A DNA stretch of 64,000 nt from an uncultured Faecalibacterium sp. Its GTDB lineage: Bacteria; Bacillota; Clostridia; Oscillospirales; Ruminococcaceae. The notes beneath the pieces were generated by a model. The model was not told the origin of the DNA. It saw only the letters and a program-made list of their open reading frames with translations, and did no database searches. The stretch is from NCBI GenBank assembly GCA_934524985.1, contig CAKSYT010000001.1, positions 302,293 to 366,292 on the forward strand, given 5' to 3'. Position numbers and translations under genes: made by a program. Of the stretch, positions 36,352 to 44,045 are shown piece by piece; the stretch's first letter is position 1; each line of letters starts with the position of its first letter.

Positions 36352-37224
36352 TTACCCTCTGGGGTGGCCGGTGTACACCAGCGCCACGGTATCGGGGCCG
36401 GTGTTGGCAGAGACCACACCGCCCAGCTCGAACATGGCCAGCGGCGGCTTGCCAAAGGCCTTGCGGCAGGCCTTTTCCAGATCCTCGGCCTGCGGGATGT
36501 TGGTGTGGCCGATCATATACTCAAAGTCCTCTACGTCCCCGGCGCGCTTCTGGCACAGCTCCACCATGGCGGGCACCACCTTATCATCGCCGCGCACCTT
36601 GGCCTCCACCTTGGTCTTGCCGTCGATCAGGGTAATGATGGGACGGATGCCCATCAGCTCGCCCATGACGGCTGCGGCAGCAGAGATGCGGCCGCTCTTT
36701 TTCATCTGCTTCAGGCTGTAAGGCCCCAGCACGATCTCCATGCAGTTCATCTGCCGCTCAAACTCGTGGATGACGTGGCGGATCTCTGCGCCGTTCTGCA
36801 GCTTGCGTGCCATCTCGCACAGATACCAGCCGAACACCATAGAATAGGTGTGAGGGTTCAGCAGATGGATGTTCAAATGATGCTCCGGGCGCTCCTCCCG
36901 CAGCATGCCCTGCGCCATCAGGGCGTTGTTGTAGGTGGAGGAACCGGATTTGTTGATGGGCACATGGATGACATCGGTGTAGCCCTCGTCCACATACTGG
37001 CAGTATTTTTCACAGAACTGGATGGGGGTGATGGCGGCGGTAGAGGGCACACCCTTTGCCGCACGCATCTTATCGTAGAATTCGGTGTTGGTGCAGTCCA
37101 CACGCTCAACGTAATCCACATCATCCAGCAGGATGTGGAAGCTCATGATATCAATGCCGTACTTTTCGGCCATCTCCTGCGGGATATCGCAGGAGGAATC
37201 GGTCAGAATCGCGATCTTGCTCAT
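36352..37224 (-). CDS. DegV family fatty-acid-binding protein
   Basis: DegV (FakB-like) proteins bind a fatty acid for phosphorylation by FakA. It starts MSKIAILTDSSCDIPQEM. The conserved TSSxD-type segment is TDSSCDIP, later PSTAAITPIQF and the phosphate-side HVPINKSGSSTYNNA, and the end region IGHTNIPQAEDLE. ATG 37,224 (290 aa) is chosen over a start six codons earlier, since GAGGG sits before it. Last gene of the pdxK-trmL-degV unit (8 bases after trmL). Confidence 0.92.
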   Translation of the reverse strand: MSKIAILTDSSCDIPQEMAEKYGIDIMSFHILLDDVDYVERVDCTNTEFYDKMRAAKGVPSTAAITPIQFCEKYCQYVDEGYTDVIHVPINKSGSSTYNNALMAQGMLREERPEHHLNIHLLNPHTYSMVFGWYLCEMARKLQNGAEIRHVIHEFERQMNCMEIVLGPYSLKQMKKSGRISAAAAVMGELMGIRPIITLIDGKTKVEAKVRGDDKVVPAMVELCQKRAGDVEDFEYMIGHTNIPQAEDLEKACRKAFGKPPLAMFELGGVVSANTGPDTVALVYTGHPRG

Positions 37225-37232
37225 AGTGTCCC

Positions 37233-37739
37233 TCATTTCCATTCATAATCTCGTAGGTGGCCGTGGTCCAGCAGCTCCGGGAAATCCCACTGCCGCAGCA
37301 CCTCGTACACGCCCACCGCCACGCTGTTGGAAAGGTTCAGGCTGCGGCAGGTGTCCCGCATGGGCATGCGGATGCAGTGCTCCTGATTTTCCGCAAGCAG
37401 CGCCTCCGGCAGACCGGCATCCTCGCGGCCGAACACCAGATAAGCCCCGTCCGGGTACTGTACATCGGTGTAGCGCTGGGGCGCCTTGGTGGTAAAGTAG
37501 TAGTAGGGGCCGTTGTTGCGGGCAAAAAAGTCCGCAAGACCATCGTAATAGGTAATGTCCAGATAGTGCCAGTAGTCCAGCCCGGCGTGCTTGAGCTTTT
37601 TGTCGTCGATGGCAAAGCCCATGGGGCCTACCAGATGCAGACGGCAGGCAGTGCAGGCGCAGGTACGCGCCACGTTGCCGGTGTTCTGGGGGATGCGGGG
37701 CTCTACCAGAACGATATTCAAGGTCGGCTTGTCCATCAT
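37233..37739 (-). CDS. trmL: tRNA (cytidine(34)-2'-O)-methyltransferase TrmL
   Basis: SPOUT-class methyltransferase acting on the wobble base of tRNA-Leu. It opens LNIVLVEPRIPQNTGNVART, has GPMGFAIDDKKLKHAG, VFGREDAGLPEALL and ends IRMPMRDTCRSLNLSNSVAV, the trefoil-knot SAM pocket. 168 aa. Its ATG overlaps the upstream kinase stop in ATGA, so translation is coupled. Confidence 0.95.
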   Translation of the reverse strand: MMDKPTLNIVLVEPRIPQNTGNVARTCACTACRLHLVGPMGFAIDDKKLKHAGLDYWHYLDITYYDGLADFFARNNGPYYYFTTKAPQRYTDVQYPDGAYLVFGREDAGLPEALLAENQEHCIRMPMRDTCRSLNLSNSVAVGVYEVLRQWDFPELLDHGHLRDYEWK

Positions 37740-38584
37740 AAAATGCCCTCCGGTTCCTCCCGCAGGGGGCACAGGCGGGGCAGCAGCGGCTCGAACCACA
37801 CGCCGAAGCGGGTGTCCTGCGTATAGGGCGTGCCCTGAATGGCCAGCGAAACAAACTCTGCGGCGTTATCGGCAGCGGCGCTCAGGGCGTTGCCCTGCAG
37901 CAGCGAGCCGATGAGCACGGCACCGTACAGATCCCCCGTGCCGGGGAAGCTGCGGCTGATATGCAGCTTTTTGATGACGAAGCGGTCTGCACCGGTACCG
38001 GCACAGCCGATGTACTTGCCCAGCGGCAGGCCGGTGACCACCGCGTTGGGGGCCAGCGGCTGCAAAGCATCTGCCAGCGCCTGCGCGGCGGCATCGTCCA
38101 ATTCATCGGTGACGGGCTGCTGCTGCAAAAGCAGCTGTGCTTCGGTGTAGTTGGGCAAAATCAGGTCTGCCGCGCGGCACAGATTGCGGATGCGCTCGAT
38201 CAGTGCCGGGGTAACGGTGGAATAGGCCTTGCCGTTATCGCCCATCACGGGGTCTACCACCTTGTAGGCGGCAGGCCACAGGGCAAAGGCTTTTTCTGCC
38301 AGCGCTACCTGTGCCTCGCCGCCCAGATAGCCGGTATAGATACAATCAAATTGCAGCTCCAGTGCCTGATAGTGCTCCAGCGCGGCCATGCCGTAGGTGC
38401 TGCCGTCCATCCGGGCGGGAGTGCCAAGGCCGCCGGTGTGGGTAGAAAGCACCACCGTAGGCAGCGCCACCGGCTGGAAGCCCATGACCGACAGCACAGG
38501 CAGGATCACTGCAAGACTGCACCGCCCTACGCCGGACAGATCGTGGATGCAAAGGATCTTTTTGGGTTCAACGGGTTTTTGCAA
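37736..38584 (-). CDS. Pyridoxamine/pyridoxine kinase (PdxK/PdxY type)
   Basis: Phosphorylates vitamin B6 vitamers; PfkB/ribokinase fold, 282 aa. It opens KKILCIHDLSGVGRCSL, with VDPVMGDNGKAYS (conserved DPVMGD), TPNY-type LILPNYTEAQLL, and the anion-hole motif GTGDLYGAVL, all typical of PdxK/PdxY. Translation probably starts at TTG 38,584: GGAGG lies eight bases upstream and no nearby ATG fits. First gene of the unit; trmL overlaps its stop. Confidence 0.92.
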   Translation of the reverse strand: MQKPVEPKKILCIHDLSGVGRCSLAVILPVLSVMGFQPVALPTVVLSTHTGGLGTPARMDGSTYGMAALEHYQALELQFDCIYTGYLGGEAQVALAEKAFALWPAAYKVVDPVMGDNGKAYSTVTPALIERIRNLCRAADLILPNYTEAQLLLQQQPVTDELDDAAAQALADALQPLAPNAVVTGLPLGKYIGCAGTGADRFVIKKLHISRSFPGTGDLYGAVLIGSLLQGNALSAAADNAAEFVSLAIQGTPYTQDTRFGVWFEPLLPRLCPLREEPEGIL

Positions 38585-38748
38585 ATAGGAAAACCTCCTT
38601 GCCGAAAAGCCGCGTGCAGCGGCCTGTAAAAAGCATCATGAAACAGTATACCACAAATTGCTGCATAAAAAAAGCGTATACCAGATTCTTTTACGGAAAT
38701 AATAGCACTGCAAGCCCTGTCATGACAAGCCGAAAGGAGAAATTCAGG

Positions 38749-38955
38749 ATGAAACAGCGAGAAAATTCCGCCGCAGGCATGGTAGTGGGCATGGCCGCCG
38801 GTGCAGCCCTTGGGGCTGCCGGTGCCATGATGGCCACCCAGAGCAAGCGCCAGATGCGCCGCAATGTGCGCAAGGTGATGAAGGGTGCAGAAAATGCGGT
38901 GATGCAGCTGGATAAGATGGCCACCGACTTTGTGGAAAAGCACATCGACTGCTGA
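38749..38955 (+). CDS. Small YtxH-like Gly/Ala-rich membrane protein
   Basis: 68 aa. After MKQRENSAAG comes a Gly/Ala/Met-rich membrane-compatible stretch (GMVVGMAAGAALGAAGAMMA), then a basic helix SKRQMRRNVRKVMKGAENAV and DKMATDFVEKHIDC. The arrangement resembles YtxH-like proteins. AAAGGAGAAATTCAGG precedes the ATG, so this start is preferred to a frame 50 codons longer. A bidirectional terminator follows. Function unknown. Confidence 0.75.
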   Translation: MKQRENSAAGMVVGMAAGAALGAAGAMMATQSKRQMRRNVRKVMKGAENAVMQLDKMATDFVEKHIDC

Positions 38956-38961
38956 ACAGCA

Positions 38962-38993
38962 AAACGCGCCGTCCCGGGTGGAACGGCGCGTTT
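38962..38993. terminator. Bidirectional terminator between convergent small genes
   Basis: AAACGCGCCGT (38,962-38,972) pairs exactly with ACGGCGCGTTT (38,983-38,993), between the YtxH-like gene and the secreted-protein gene. Confidence 0.8.
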
Positions 38994-39006
38994 GTTATCG
39001 TGCGGT

Positions 39007-39480
39007 TTATTTTGCCCAGATGCACATCCGGGCGGTGGTGTTGATCTCGCCCAGCAGGCTCAGATCCATCTGGATGTTGCAGGTCACGGTCAGCGCTTTG
39101 TTCACATCGCTGCCGGTCAGCACCGAGGCGGGCAGGTTTTTGATGGTCAGGATGCCGTTGCCCTTTTCGACCTCGCCGGTCAGGGTGCCGGTGTAGGTCA
39201 CATCGCCGATGGTCAGGCCAATCAGACAGCCGGTCACATTGAGCTTGGTCACCTGCTTGACGGGCAGCGTCAGGGTGTAGGTGCCGTTGGACTGGCGGGT
39301 AAGGGTAGCCTCGCGGTCGGAATCAATGCCGGAGTTGGCCATGGATTCCTTATCGGACTTTTCCTTCCAGAATTTGACCCCAACGGGGGTATTCGCGGCG
39401 GCAGAAGCGCCCAAGGTGAGCACACAGAACATCAGCAGCGTCAGCAGGGCAGCGCCGGTACGTTTTAAGACAGTAGTCAT
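39007..39480 (-). CDS. Secreted protein of unknown function
   Basis: 157 aa. A Sec signal peptide (MTTVLKRTGAALLTLLMFCV then LGASAAA, probable cleavage after ASA) is followed by a beta-rich domain of about 130 residues with the repeated pattern TYTLTLPVKQVTKLNVTG, LTIGDVTYTGTL and ALTVTCNIQMDLSLLG. No lipobox, sortase motif or known catalytic motif. ATG 39,480 follows GAAAGGAT. The family is not recognised; a binding or heme/NEAT-like beta domain would be speculation. Confidence 0.75.
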   Translation of the reverse strand: MTTVLKRTGAALLTLLMFCVLTLGASAAANTPVGVKFWKEKSDKESMANSGIDSDREATLTRQSNGTYTLTLPVKQVTKLNVTGCLIGLTIGDVTYTGTLTGEVEKGNGILTIKNLPASVLTGSDVNKALTVTCNIQMDLSLLGEINTTARMCIWAK

Positions 39481-39494
39481 GTTTTTATCCTTTC

Positions 39495-39510
39495 TGCCGC
39501 AGCTGCGGCA
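39495..39510 (-). promoter_or_regulatory. Perfect palindrome in the leader of the secreted-protein gene
   Basis: TGCCGCAGCTGCGGCA is a 16 bp perfect palindrome about 14 bases before the start codon and just before the AGAAAGGAT ribosome site. As DNA it could be an operator; as RNA it forms a hairpin that would not hide the ribosome site. Confidence 0.5.
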
Positions 39511-39561
39511 TGGTGAAACAGAGTACATAATGCTCCATAAAGTACTGATTTGTCAATACTA

Positions 39562-39590
39562 ACATAACATGACCGGACGGCCTTGTCAAT
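39562..39590 (-). promoter_or_regulatory. Promoter of the secreted-protein gene
   Basis: On the minus strand TTGACA (39,590-39,585), a 17-base spacer and TATGTT (39,567-39,562). A second TTGACA occurs about 30 bases further downstream without a well-spaced -10. Confidence 0.7.
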
Positions 39591-39654
39591 GCGCCTTGGC
39601 AGTCTTTCACAAAAATGTTTCGAATCCAACACAAAATGTGGAAAGTGTGATAAA

Positions 39655-39684
39655 AAAGGACGCTGCAGCATTGCAGCGTCCTTT
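39655..39684 (-). terminator. Hairpin terminator with no assigned gene
   Basis: AAAGGACGCTGCA (39,655-39,667) pairs with TGCAGCGTCCTTT (39,672-39,684), followed on the minus strand by a T run (TTTTTTATC counting the last stem bases). On the minus strand it lies about 200 bases after the hydrogenase terminator and 65 bases before the promoter of the secreted-protein gene. It could insulate that promoter or end an unrecognised short transcript. Confidence 0.65.
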
Positions 39685-39693
39685 GAACCGGGA

Positions 39694-39854
39694 GGACGAT
39701 TTGGAATGGCCGCCGCGTGTGCTTTGGCCATATTCAGAGGAATGGATATTTTTATTTGTAGTTCCGAAACGCCTGCGGGCGTTTCGGAACTACTTTTTCA
39801 CGGGAGAGGGGCCATAGCGGGGAACGGCATCTACCGCAAAAACCTGTGAATCGT
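39694..39854 (+). repeat. Family A palindromic element, copy A5
   Basis: With terminators and a promoter it fills the 456-base gap 39,481-39,936, in which I see no gene. Blocks: GGACGATTTGGAATGG, GCTTTGGCCATATTCAGAGG, a perfect 16 bp hairpin (39,758-39,793, loop TGCG), TTTTTCACGGGAGAGGGGCC and an inverted end GAATCGT. The stem sequence GTAGTTCCGAAACGCC is unlike the other copies. Confidence 0.8.
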
Positions 39855-39883
39855 TTTAAGGCCGGAACCGATTCACATCATAC

Positions 39884-39916
39884 AAAAAGGGGCTGCTGCG
39901 CGGTGCAGCAGCCCCT
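39884..39916 (-). terminator. Terminator of the hydrogenase gene
   Basis: AGGGGCTGCTGC (39,888-39,899) pairs with GCAGCAGCCCCT (39,905-39,916); on the minus strand the run TTTTTG follows. Confidence 0.88.
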
Positions 39917-39936
39917 GAGGGTTACGTTATAGCGGC

Positions 39937-41490
39937 TCAGACCTCAAAGTTGGGGTCGTCCTTCAGCATGTGGATGTTGGACATAAAGGCGCTCTGCTCG
40001 GGGTCGGTGAACTCGGCGTCCTTCACATACTTGTTCAGCACAGCTGCGGTACGCACGGGGTCGGCAATGGTGCCGGCACCGCCGATGCAGCCGCCGGGGC
40101 AGCCCATGCCCTCCAGCAGGTAGCCGTTGTACTTACCGGCCTTAGCCAGCATCAGCAGCTTCTTGCAGTCGGCCAGACCCTGTGCGGAGGCGATCTTCAC
40201 CTCCATGTCGGGACGCCATTCCTTGATCTTGTCGGCAACGGCCTTGGCCACGCCGCCGGACTGTGCAAAGCCGCGGCCGGCAGCGGAAGCGTAGCACAGA
40301 TCCATCTCGGCGGGATCGATTTCCAGATTATCCAGATCCAAATCCTTTGCCTCAATGATGCCTGCCAGCTCCTCAAAGGTCAGCACGAAGTCCACGTCGG
40401 AGCGGACGGTGCGGCGGGAGGCCTCCAGCTTCTTGGCGGCGCAGGGTCCGATGAAGCACATACGAGCCTCGGGGTCTGCCTGCTTCATCATGCGGGCGGT
40501 GAACACCATGGGGGTCATGGTCATGGAGATGTTCTTGGCAAGACCGGGGAAGGCGGTCTTTGCCATCATGCTCCATGCCGGGCAGCAGGAGGTAGCCATG
40601 AAGTCCAGCTTCTCGGGCACTTCCTCCAAAAAGTCGTGTGCCTCGTCCACGGTGCACAGGTCGGCACCGATGGCAACCTCCACCACGTCGCAGAAGCCGA
40701 TGGCCTTCAGGGCGGACTTCAGCTTGCCAGTAGAAGCCAGAGAGGGGAACTGGTTGATAAAGGCGGGAGCGACCAGCGCATAGATGCGGTCGCCGCGGTT
40801 GAAGCCCTGAATCAGCTGATAGATCTGACCCTTGTCGGCAATGGCACCGAAGGGGCAGTTCACCAGACACTGACCGCAGGACACGCACTTGCTGTAATCG
40901 ATCTCGGCACGGCCCAGCTCGTCAGAGTGGATGGCGCCCATGCCGCAGGCAGCGGCGCAGGGACGCTCGGTCTTGACGATGGCATTATAGGGGCAGACGG
41001 TGACGCAGCGGCCGCACTTGATGCACTTGTCCTGATCGATGGTGGAACGGCCGCTCTCCCAAGTAATGGCTTTCTTGGGGCACACTTCCATGCAGGGGTG
41101 TGCAAGGCAGCCCTGACACAGGTCAGACACCTTGACCAGCTTTTCGGGGCAGCGGTTGCAGGCAAACTTGATCACGTTGACCAGCGGGGGATCGTAGTAC
41201 TTATCGGCGATGGAAGCGTCCTCCAGACCGGAGACCACGCTGTTGTGCTCGTCCATGCGGCGGGTGGGCAGACCCATAGCCAGACGCACGCGCTCCTCAA
41301 CGATGGCGCGCTCCAGGAAGATGTCCTTGCGCAGCTTGCCCTCCTCACCGGGGATGATGGTATAGGGGATCTTGCGCATCAGGTGGTTGGCCTGCTCGCC
41401 CTTGACGTTGGCGTAAGCCATACGGGCGACCTCGGTAAACACCTGACGGCGGATCTGGATGACCGTGGTATTGATTCCTCTGAAACTCAT
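39937..41490 (-). CDS. Monomeric [FeFe] hydrogenase, group B type
   Basis: 517 aa, cytoplasmic. The N-terminal half has ferredoxin-like cysteine clusters: CNRCPEKLV...CQGC...CMEVCP, CIKCGRCVTVCPYNA, PCAAACGMGAI and CVSCGQCLVNCPFGA. The H-cluster domain has L1 TSCCPAW (about residue 298), L2 GPCAAKKLEA (about 346; the first residue is Gly, not the Met of MPCxxKK) and L3 EGMGCPGGCIGG (about 457). This combination fits group B. ATG 41,490 with GGAGAG is chosen over a 21-codon extension. Physiological role (H2 evolution from reduced ferredoxin, or redox sensing) is not settled by sequence. Confidence 0.9.
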   Translation of the reverse strand: MSFRGINTTVIQIRRQVFTEVARMAYANVKGEQANHLMRKIPYTIIPGEEGKLRKDIFLERAIVEERVRLAMGLPTRRMDEHNSVVSGLEDASIADKYYDPPLVNVIKFACNRCPEKLVKVSDLCQGCLAHPCMEVCPKKAITWESGRSTIDQDKCIKCGRCVTVCPYNAIVKTERPCAAACGMGAIHSDELGRAEIDYSKCVSCGQCLVNCPFGAIADKGQIYQLIQGFNRGDRIYALVAPAFINQFPSLASTGKLKSALKAIGFCDVVEVAIGADLCTVDEAHDFLEEVPEKLDFMATSCCPAWSMMAKTAFPGLAKNISMTMTPMVFTARMMKQADPEARMCFIGPCAAKKLEASRRTVRSDVDFVLTFEELAGIIEAKDLDLDNLEIDPAEMDLCYASAAGRGFAQSGGVAKAVADKIKEWRPDMEVKIASAQGLADCKKLLMLAKAGKYNGYLLEGMGCPGGCIGGAGTIADPVRTAAVLNKYVKDAEFTDPEQSAFMSNIHMLKDDPNFEV

Positions 41491-41734
41491 TCCAATCTCT
41501 CCTTGCTCAGAAACAGCCAAAAAACGGAGCCGTCTGCCCTGTGTGCAGAGCATAAAACGGCGCTATACGGGCGCGGATGGTACCGTGCTGGTTGCTTACA
41601 GCACGCCGAACCCGATGAATCCATCTTCATTTTAACATAAAGACGTGCGTATGGAAAGGGCAAAATACAAAAATCGTTAAATATTTATTGTATTCATGCG
41701 GATGCACAGAATGTACAAGTAAAATGAAAAATTT

Positions 41735-43030
41735 TCAGCAAAGTGCTGCACGCACCCGCTCGCCGTCGTAGCGGCCCAGCATTACCCGCACGATCTGCCC
41801 GCTCTCGCAGCCGGGGGCAGAGACCACCACCGGAATGTACAGCCGGGTGTAGCCGGTGAACAGGGTGCCGGACAGGGGCGTTTCCAACAGCACCTCGTCC
41901 TCGGTGCCCTCAAAGGCAGCCAGCGTCTCGCAGCGCACCTGCTCAGCTACGGCGTTCATGCGGCGGCTGCGCTCCTGCTTTTCCCGCTCGTGGATCTGAT
42001 CCGGGAAATCATAAGCCGGGGTGCCGCTGCGGCGGGAGTAGGGGAACACATGCACTTTAAGGAAACCGATCTTCTTCAAAAATGCGCAGCTTTCCTCAAA
42101 ATCATCTGCCGTCTCGCCGGGGAAGCCGCAGATGCAGTCGGTGGTAAAGCTGACCGGGCGGCTGCCGTAGGCGGCGCGGATCTGCTCCACCACCTGTGCG
42201 TATTCCTGTGCGGTGTACACCCGGCGCATCCGGCGCAGGGTGGCGGTACAGCCGCTCTGCAAACTCAGGTGGAACTGGGGGCAAAGCTTTTCCACCGCCG
42301 CCAGCCGGGAGATGAATTCCGGGGTGAGCATATCGGGGTCAAGACTGCCCAGACGGATGCGCTCGATGCCCGGCACCTGTGCGCACTTTTCCACCAGCTC
42401 CACAAGGTTCGTGCCGGTGTCCAGCCCATAGCTGGGCAGGGAGATGGCGCTGAGCACCACCTCGCGGTAGCCCGCAGCGGCCAGCTGGTGCAGCTCGGCC
42501 AGAATGCTCTCCTCGGCGCGGCTGCGCACCGGCCCGCGGGCGCGGGGGATGACGCAGTAGGCGCACTGCCGGTTGCAGCCGTCCTCTACCTTGATAAAGG
42601 CGCGGGTGTGGGTCTCGAACCGCTCCACCGGCAGCTCCTCGAACTGCTCGCCGCGCTGGTGCGGGGCAATGGCCACGATGCGCTCGTGGCCGTCCAGCAG
42701 CTTTTGTACGTTCTCCAGAATGGCCTTGCGGTCGCCGTTGCCGCACACAAGGTCGGCCTCCATGAACTGTGCGGCCTCCTCCGGGAAGGCCTGCGGGTAG
42801 CAGCCGGTCAGCACCGTTACCGCACCGGGGTTCTCGCGCTTTTTGCGGCGCAGCCACTTGCGGCTTTTCTGGTCGCCGAAGTTGGTCACGGTGCAGCTGT
42901 TCACGATGAACACGTCCGCTGCTTCGCCTTCCTGCGCAATAGTAAAGCCGTTGGCGCGGAACAGCTGTTCCAGCGCACCGGTCTCGTTCAGGTTGACCTT
43001 GCAGCCCAAGGTATAAAAACAAACTCGCAT
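41735..43030 (-). CDS. mtaB: tRNA threonylcarbamoyladenosine methylthiotransferase MtaB
   Basis: Radical-SAM methylthiotransferase converting t6A37 to ms2t6A37. The N-terminal UPF0004 domain starts VCFYTLGCKVNLNETGAL and includes NSCTVTNFGDQKSR and LTGCYPQ (cluster cysteines). The radical SAM motif is CNRQCAYCVIPRARG near residue 152, and a C-terminal TRAM-like segment ends the protein. 431 aa. MtaB rather than MiaB is suggested by GCKVNLNET and the length. ATG 43,030 follows GGAAAGGAA. Confidence 0.93.
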   Translation of the reverse strand: MRVCFYTLGCKVNLNETGALEQLFRANGFTIAQEGEAADVFIVNSCTVTNFGDQKSRKWLRRKKRENPGAVTVLTGCYPQAFPEEAAQFMEADLVCGNGDRKAILENVQKLLDGHERIVAIAPHQRGEQFEELPVERFETHTRAFIKVEDGCNRQCAYCVIPRARGPVRSRAEESILAELHQLAAAGYREVVLSAISLPSYGLDTGTNLVELVEKCAQVPGIERIRLGSLDPDMLTPEFISRLAAVEKLCPQFHLSLQSGCTATLRRMRRVYTAQEYAQVVEQIRAAYGSRPVSFTTDCICGFPGETADDFEESCAFLKKIGFLKVHVFPYSRRSGTPAYDFPDQIHEREKQERSRRMNAVAEQVRCETLAAFEGTEDEVLLETPLSGTLFTGYTRLYIPVVVSAPGCESGQIVRVMLGRYDGERVRAALC

Positions 43031-43156
43031 GAGAGGGGTTCCTTTCCACAAAATGGGATAAAAATAGGGTCTACTCTTCATTATATAACAAAACAACGGC
43101 AGCACGCAAGACCGGAATTGCACCGCCCGGCGGCAGAGGGTGGGTAAACGGCAGCA

Positions 43157-43185
43157 AAAAGGGGATGGACACAACGTCCATCCCC
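43157..43185 (-). terminator. Terminator of the Tat-like lipoprotein gene
   Basis: GGGGATGGAC (43,161-43,170) pairs exactly with GTCCATCCCC (43,176-43,185) around ACAAC; on the minus strand TTTTTGC follows. Confidence 0.88.
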
Positions 43186-43205
43186 GGAAAGCGGTGGGAA
43201 AATAC

Positions 43206-43826
43206 TTACTTTGCCTTTATGTCAACATAAATGTCAACGTTGAAGGACTTGCCATCAAGGCTCTTGACGACCTTGCAGTTGTTGGCGCGGTCAGCGAGAG
43301 TAATGGTGTAATTGGGCTGCTTTGCGGCCTCTTCATCCAGCAGCTTCTGAACGTATTCCTTGGGCAGCTCGGTCAGGGTATTCGGCAGGGAAACATCGGT
43401 GAGGAACTTCGTGTAGCGGCCATCGGTACTGCGGATGGAGATGGTGCCGTTGATCACGTTGCACTTCACAGCCAGATACATCATATCCTTGCCGGTCTCA
43501 GGATCGGTGAAAACGCGGCAAGAGGGGATGTTGTTCGCATCGCGGAAGGTTTCATCCAACTCGAACTGGACCTCGTTGAAGCCGGGGATATTGGCATACT
43601 TCTTTTTTACAATAGGAATCACCATATCGAATGCCCAATCGTAATTTTCAATGAAGCCGGGCAGCGGAACCGAAGGGGTCTCCCCCTGAACGACTTCACC
43701 ATTGAGAACGGGGATGATGGTGACATTCTTGATGAGAGAGCAGCCGGTCAGCATAGAAGCACCGGCGGTGGCAACCGCAGTAACACCAGCCAGTTTCAGG
43801 AACGAACGGCGAGAAATCGTGCTCAT
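43206..43826 (-). CDS. Lipoprotein of unknown function with a Tat-like signal
   Basis: 206 aa. The N-terminus STISRRSFLKLAGVTAVATA matches the twin-arginine pattern (SRRSFLK) and runs into a lipobox MLTGC, so the mature protein would be lipid-anchored outside. The rest has no recognised motif; it alternates charged and aromatic residues (for example IENYDWAFDMVIPIVKKKY) and ends FNVDIYVDIKAK. GGAGGGATTTTT precedes the ATG. It has its own promoter, with a 16 bp palindrome at the start site. Confidence 0.75.
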   Translation of the reverse strand: MSTISRRSFLKLAGVTAVATAGASMLTGCSLIKNVTIIPVLNGEVVQGETPSVPLPGFIENYDWAFDMVIPIVKKKYANIPGFNEVQFELDETFRDANNIPSCRVFTDPETGKDMMYLAVKCNVINGTISIRSTDGRYTKFLTDVSLPNTLTELPKEYVQKLLDEEAAKQPNYTITLADRANNCKVVKSLDGKSFNVDIYVDIKAK

Positions 43827-43863
43827 AAAAATCCCTCCAAAATTAAATCAATACATCCAAAAT

Positions 43864-43879
43864 ACAGGAGATCTCCTGT
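43864..43879 (-). promoter_or_regulatory. 16-bp perfect palindrome at the start site of the Tat-like lipoprotein gene
   Basis: ACAGGAGATCTCCTGT lies directly downstream of the -10 box, where RNA polymerase starts. The position suits a repressor operator; in RNA it would be a 5'-end hairpin. Confidence 0.55.
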
Positions 43880-43886
43880 TGAGCAT

Positions 43887-43915
43887 AGCATACCGCAAAA
43901 TAAAGCGTTTTGCAA
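43887..43915 (-). promoter_or_regulatory. Promoter of the Tat-like lipoprotein gene
   Basis: On the minus strand TTGCAA (43,915-43,910), a 17-base spacer and TATGCT (43,892-43,887). TTGCAA is its own complement and might also serve as -35 for weak TGTATA/TATATA boxes leading to dacF on the plus strand. Confidence 0.7.
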
Positions 43916-44045
43916 CGGATGCGTTCACACTTTGTATATAAACACGGAATTTATGCGCCAAAACTGAACAAAATGACCAGCGGCATACCTGCAAAGGCGG
44001 CGGCATACACTGCAAAAAGAGAGTTTGCGCGGGGAGGTATGAAGA

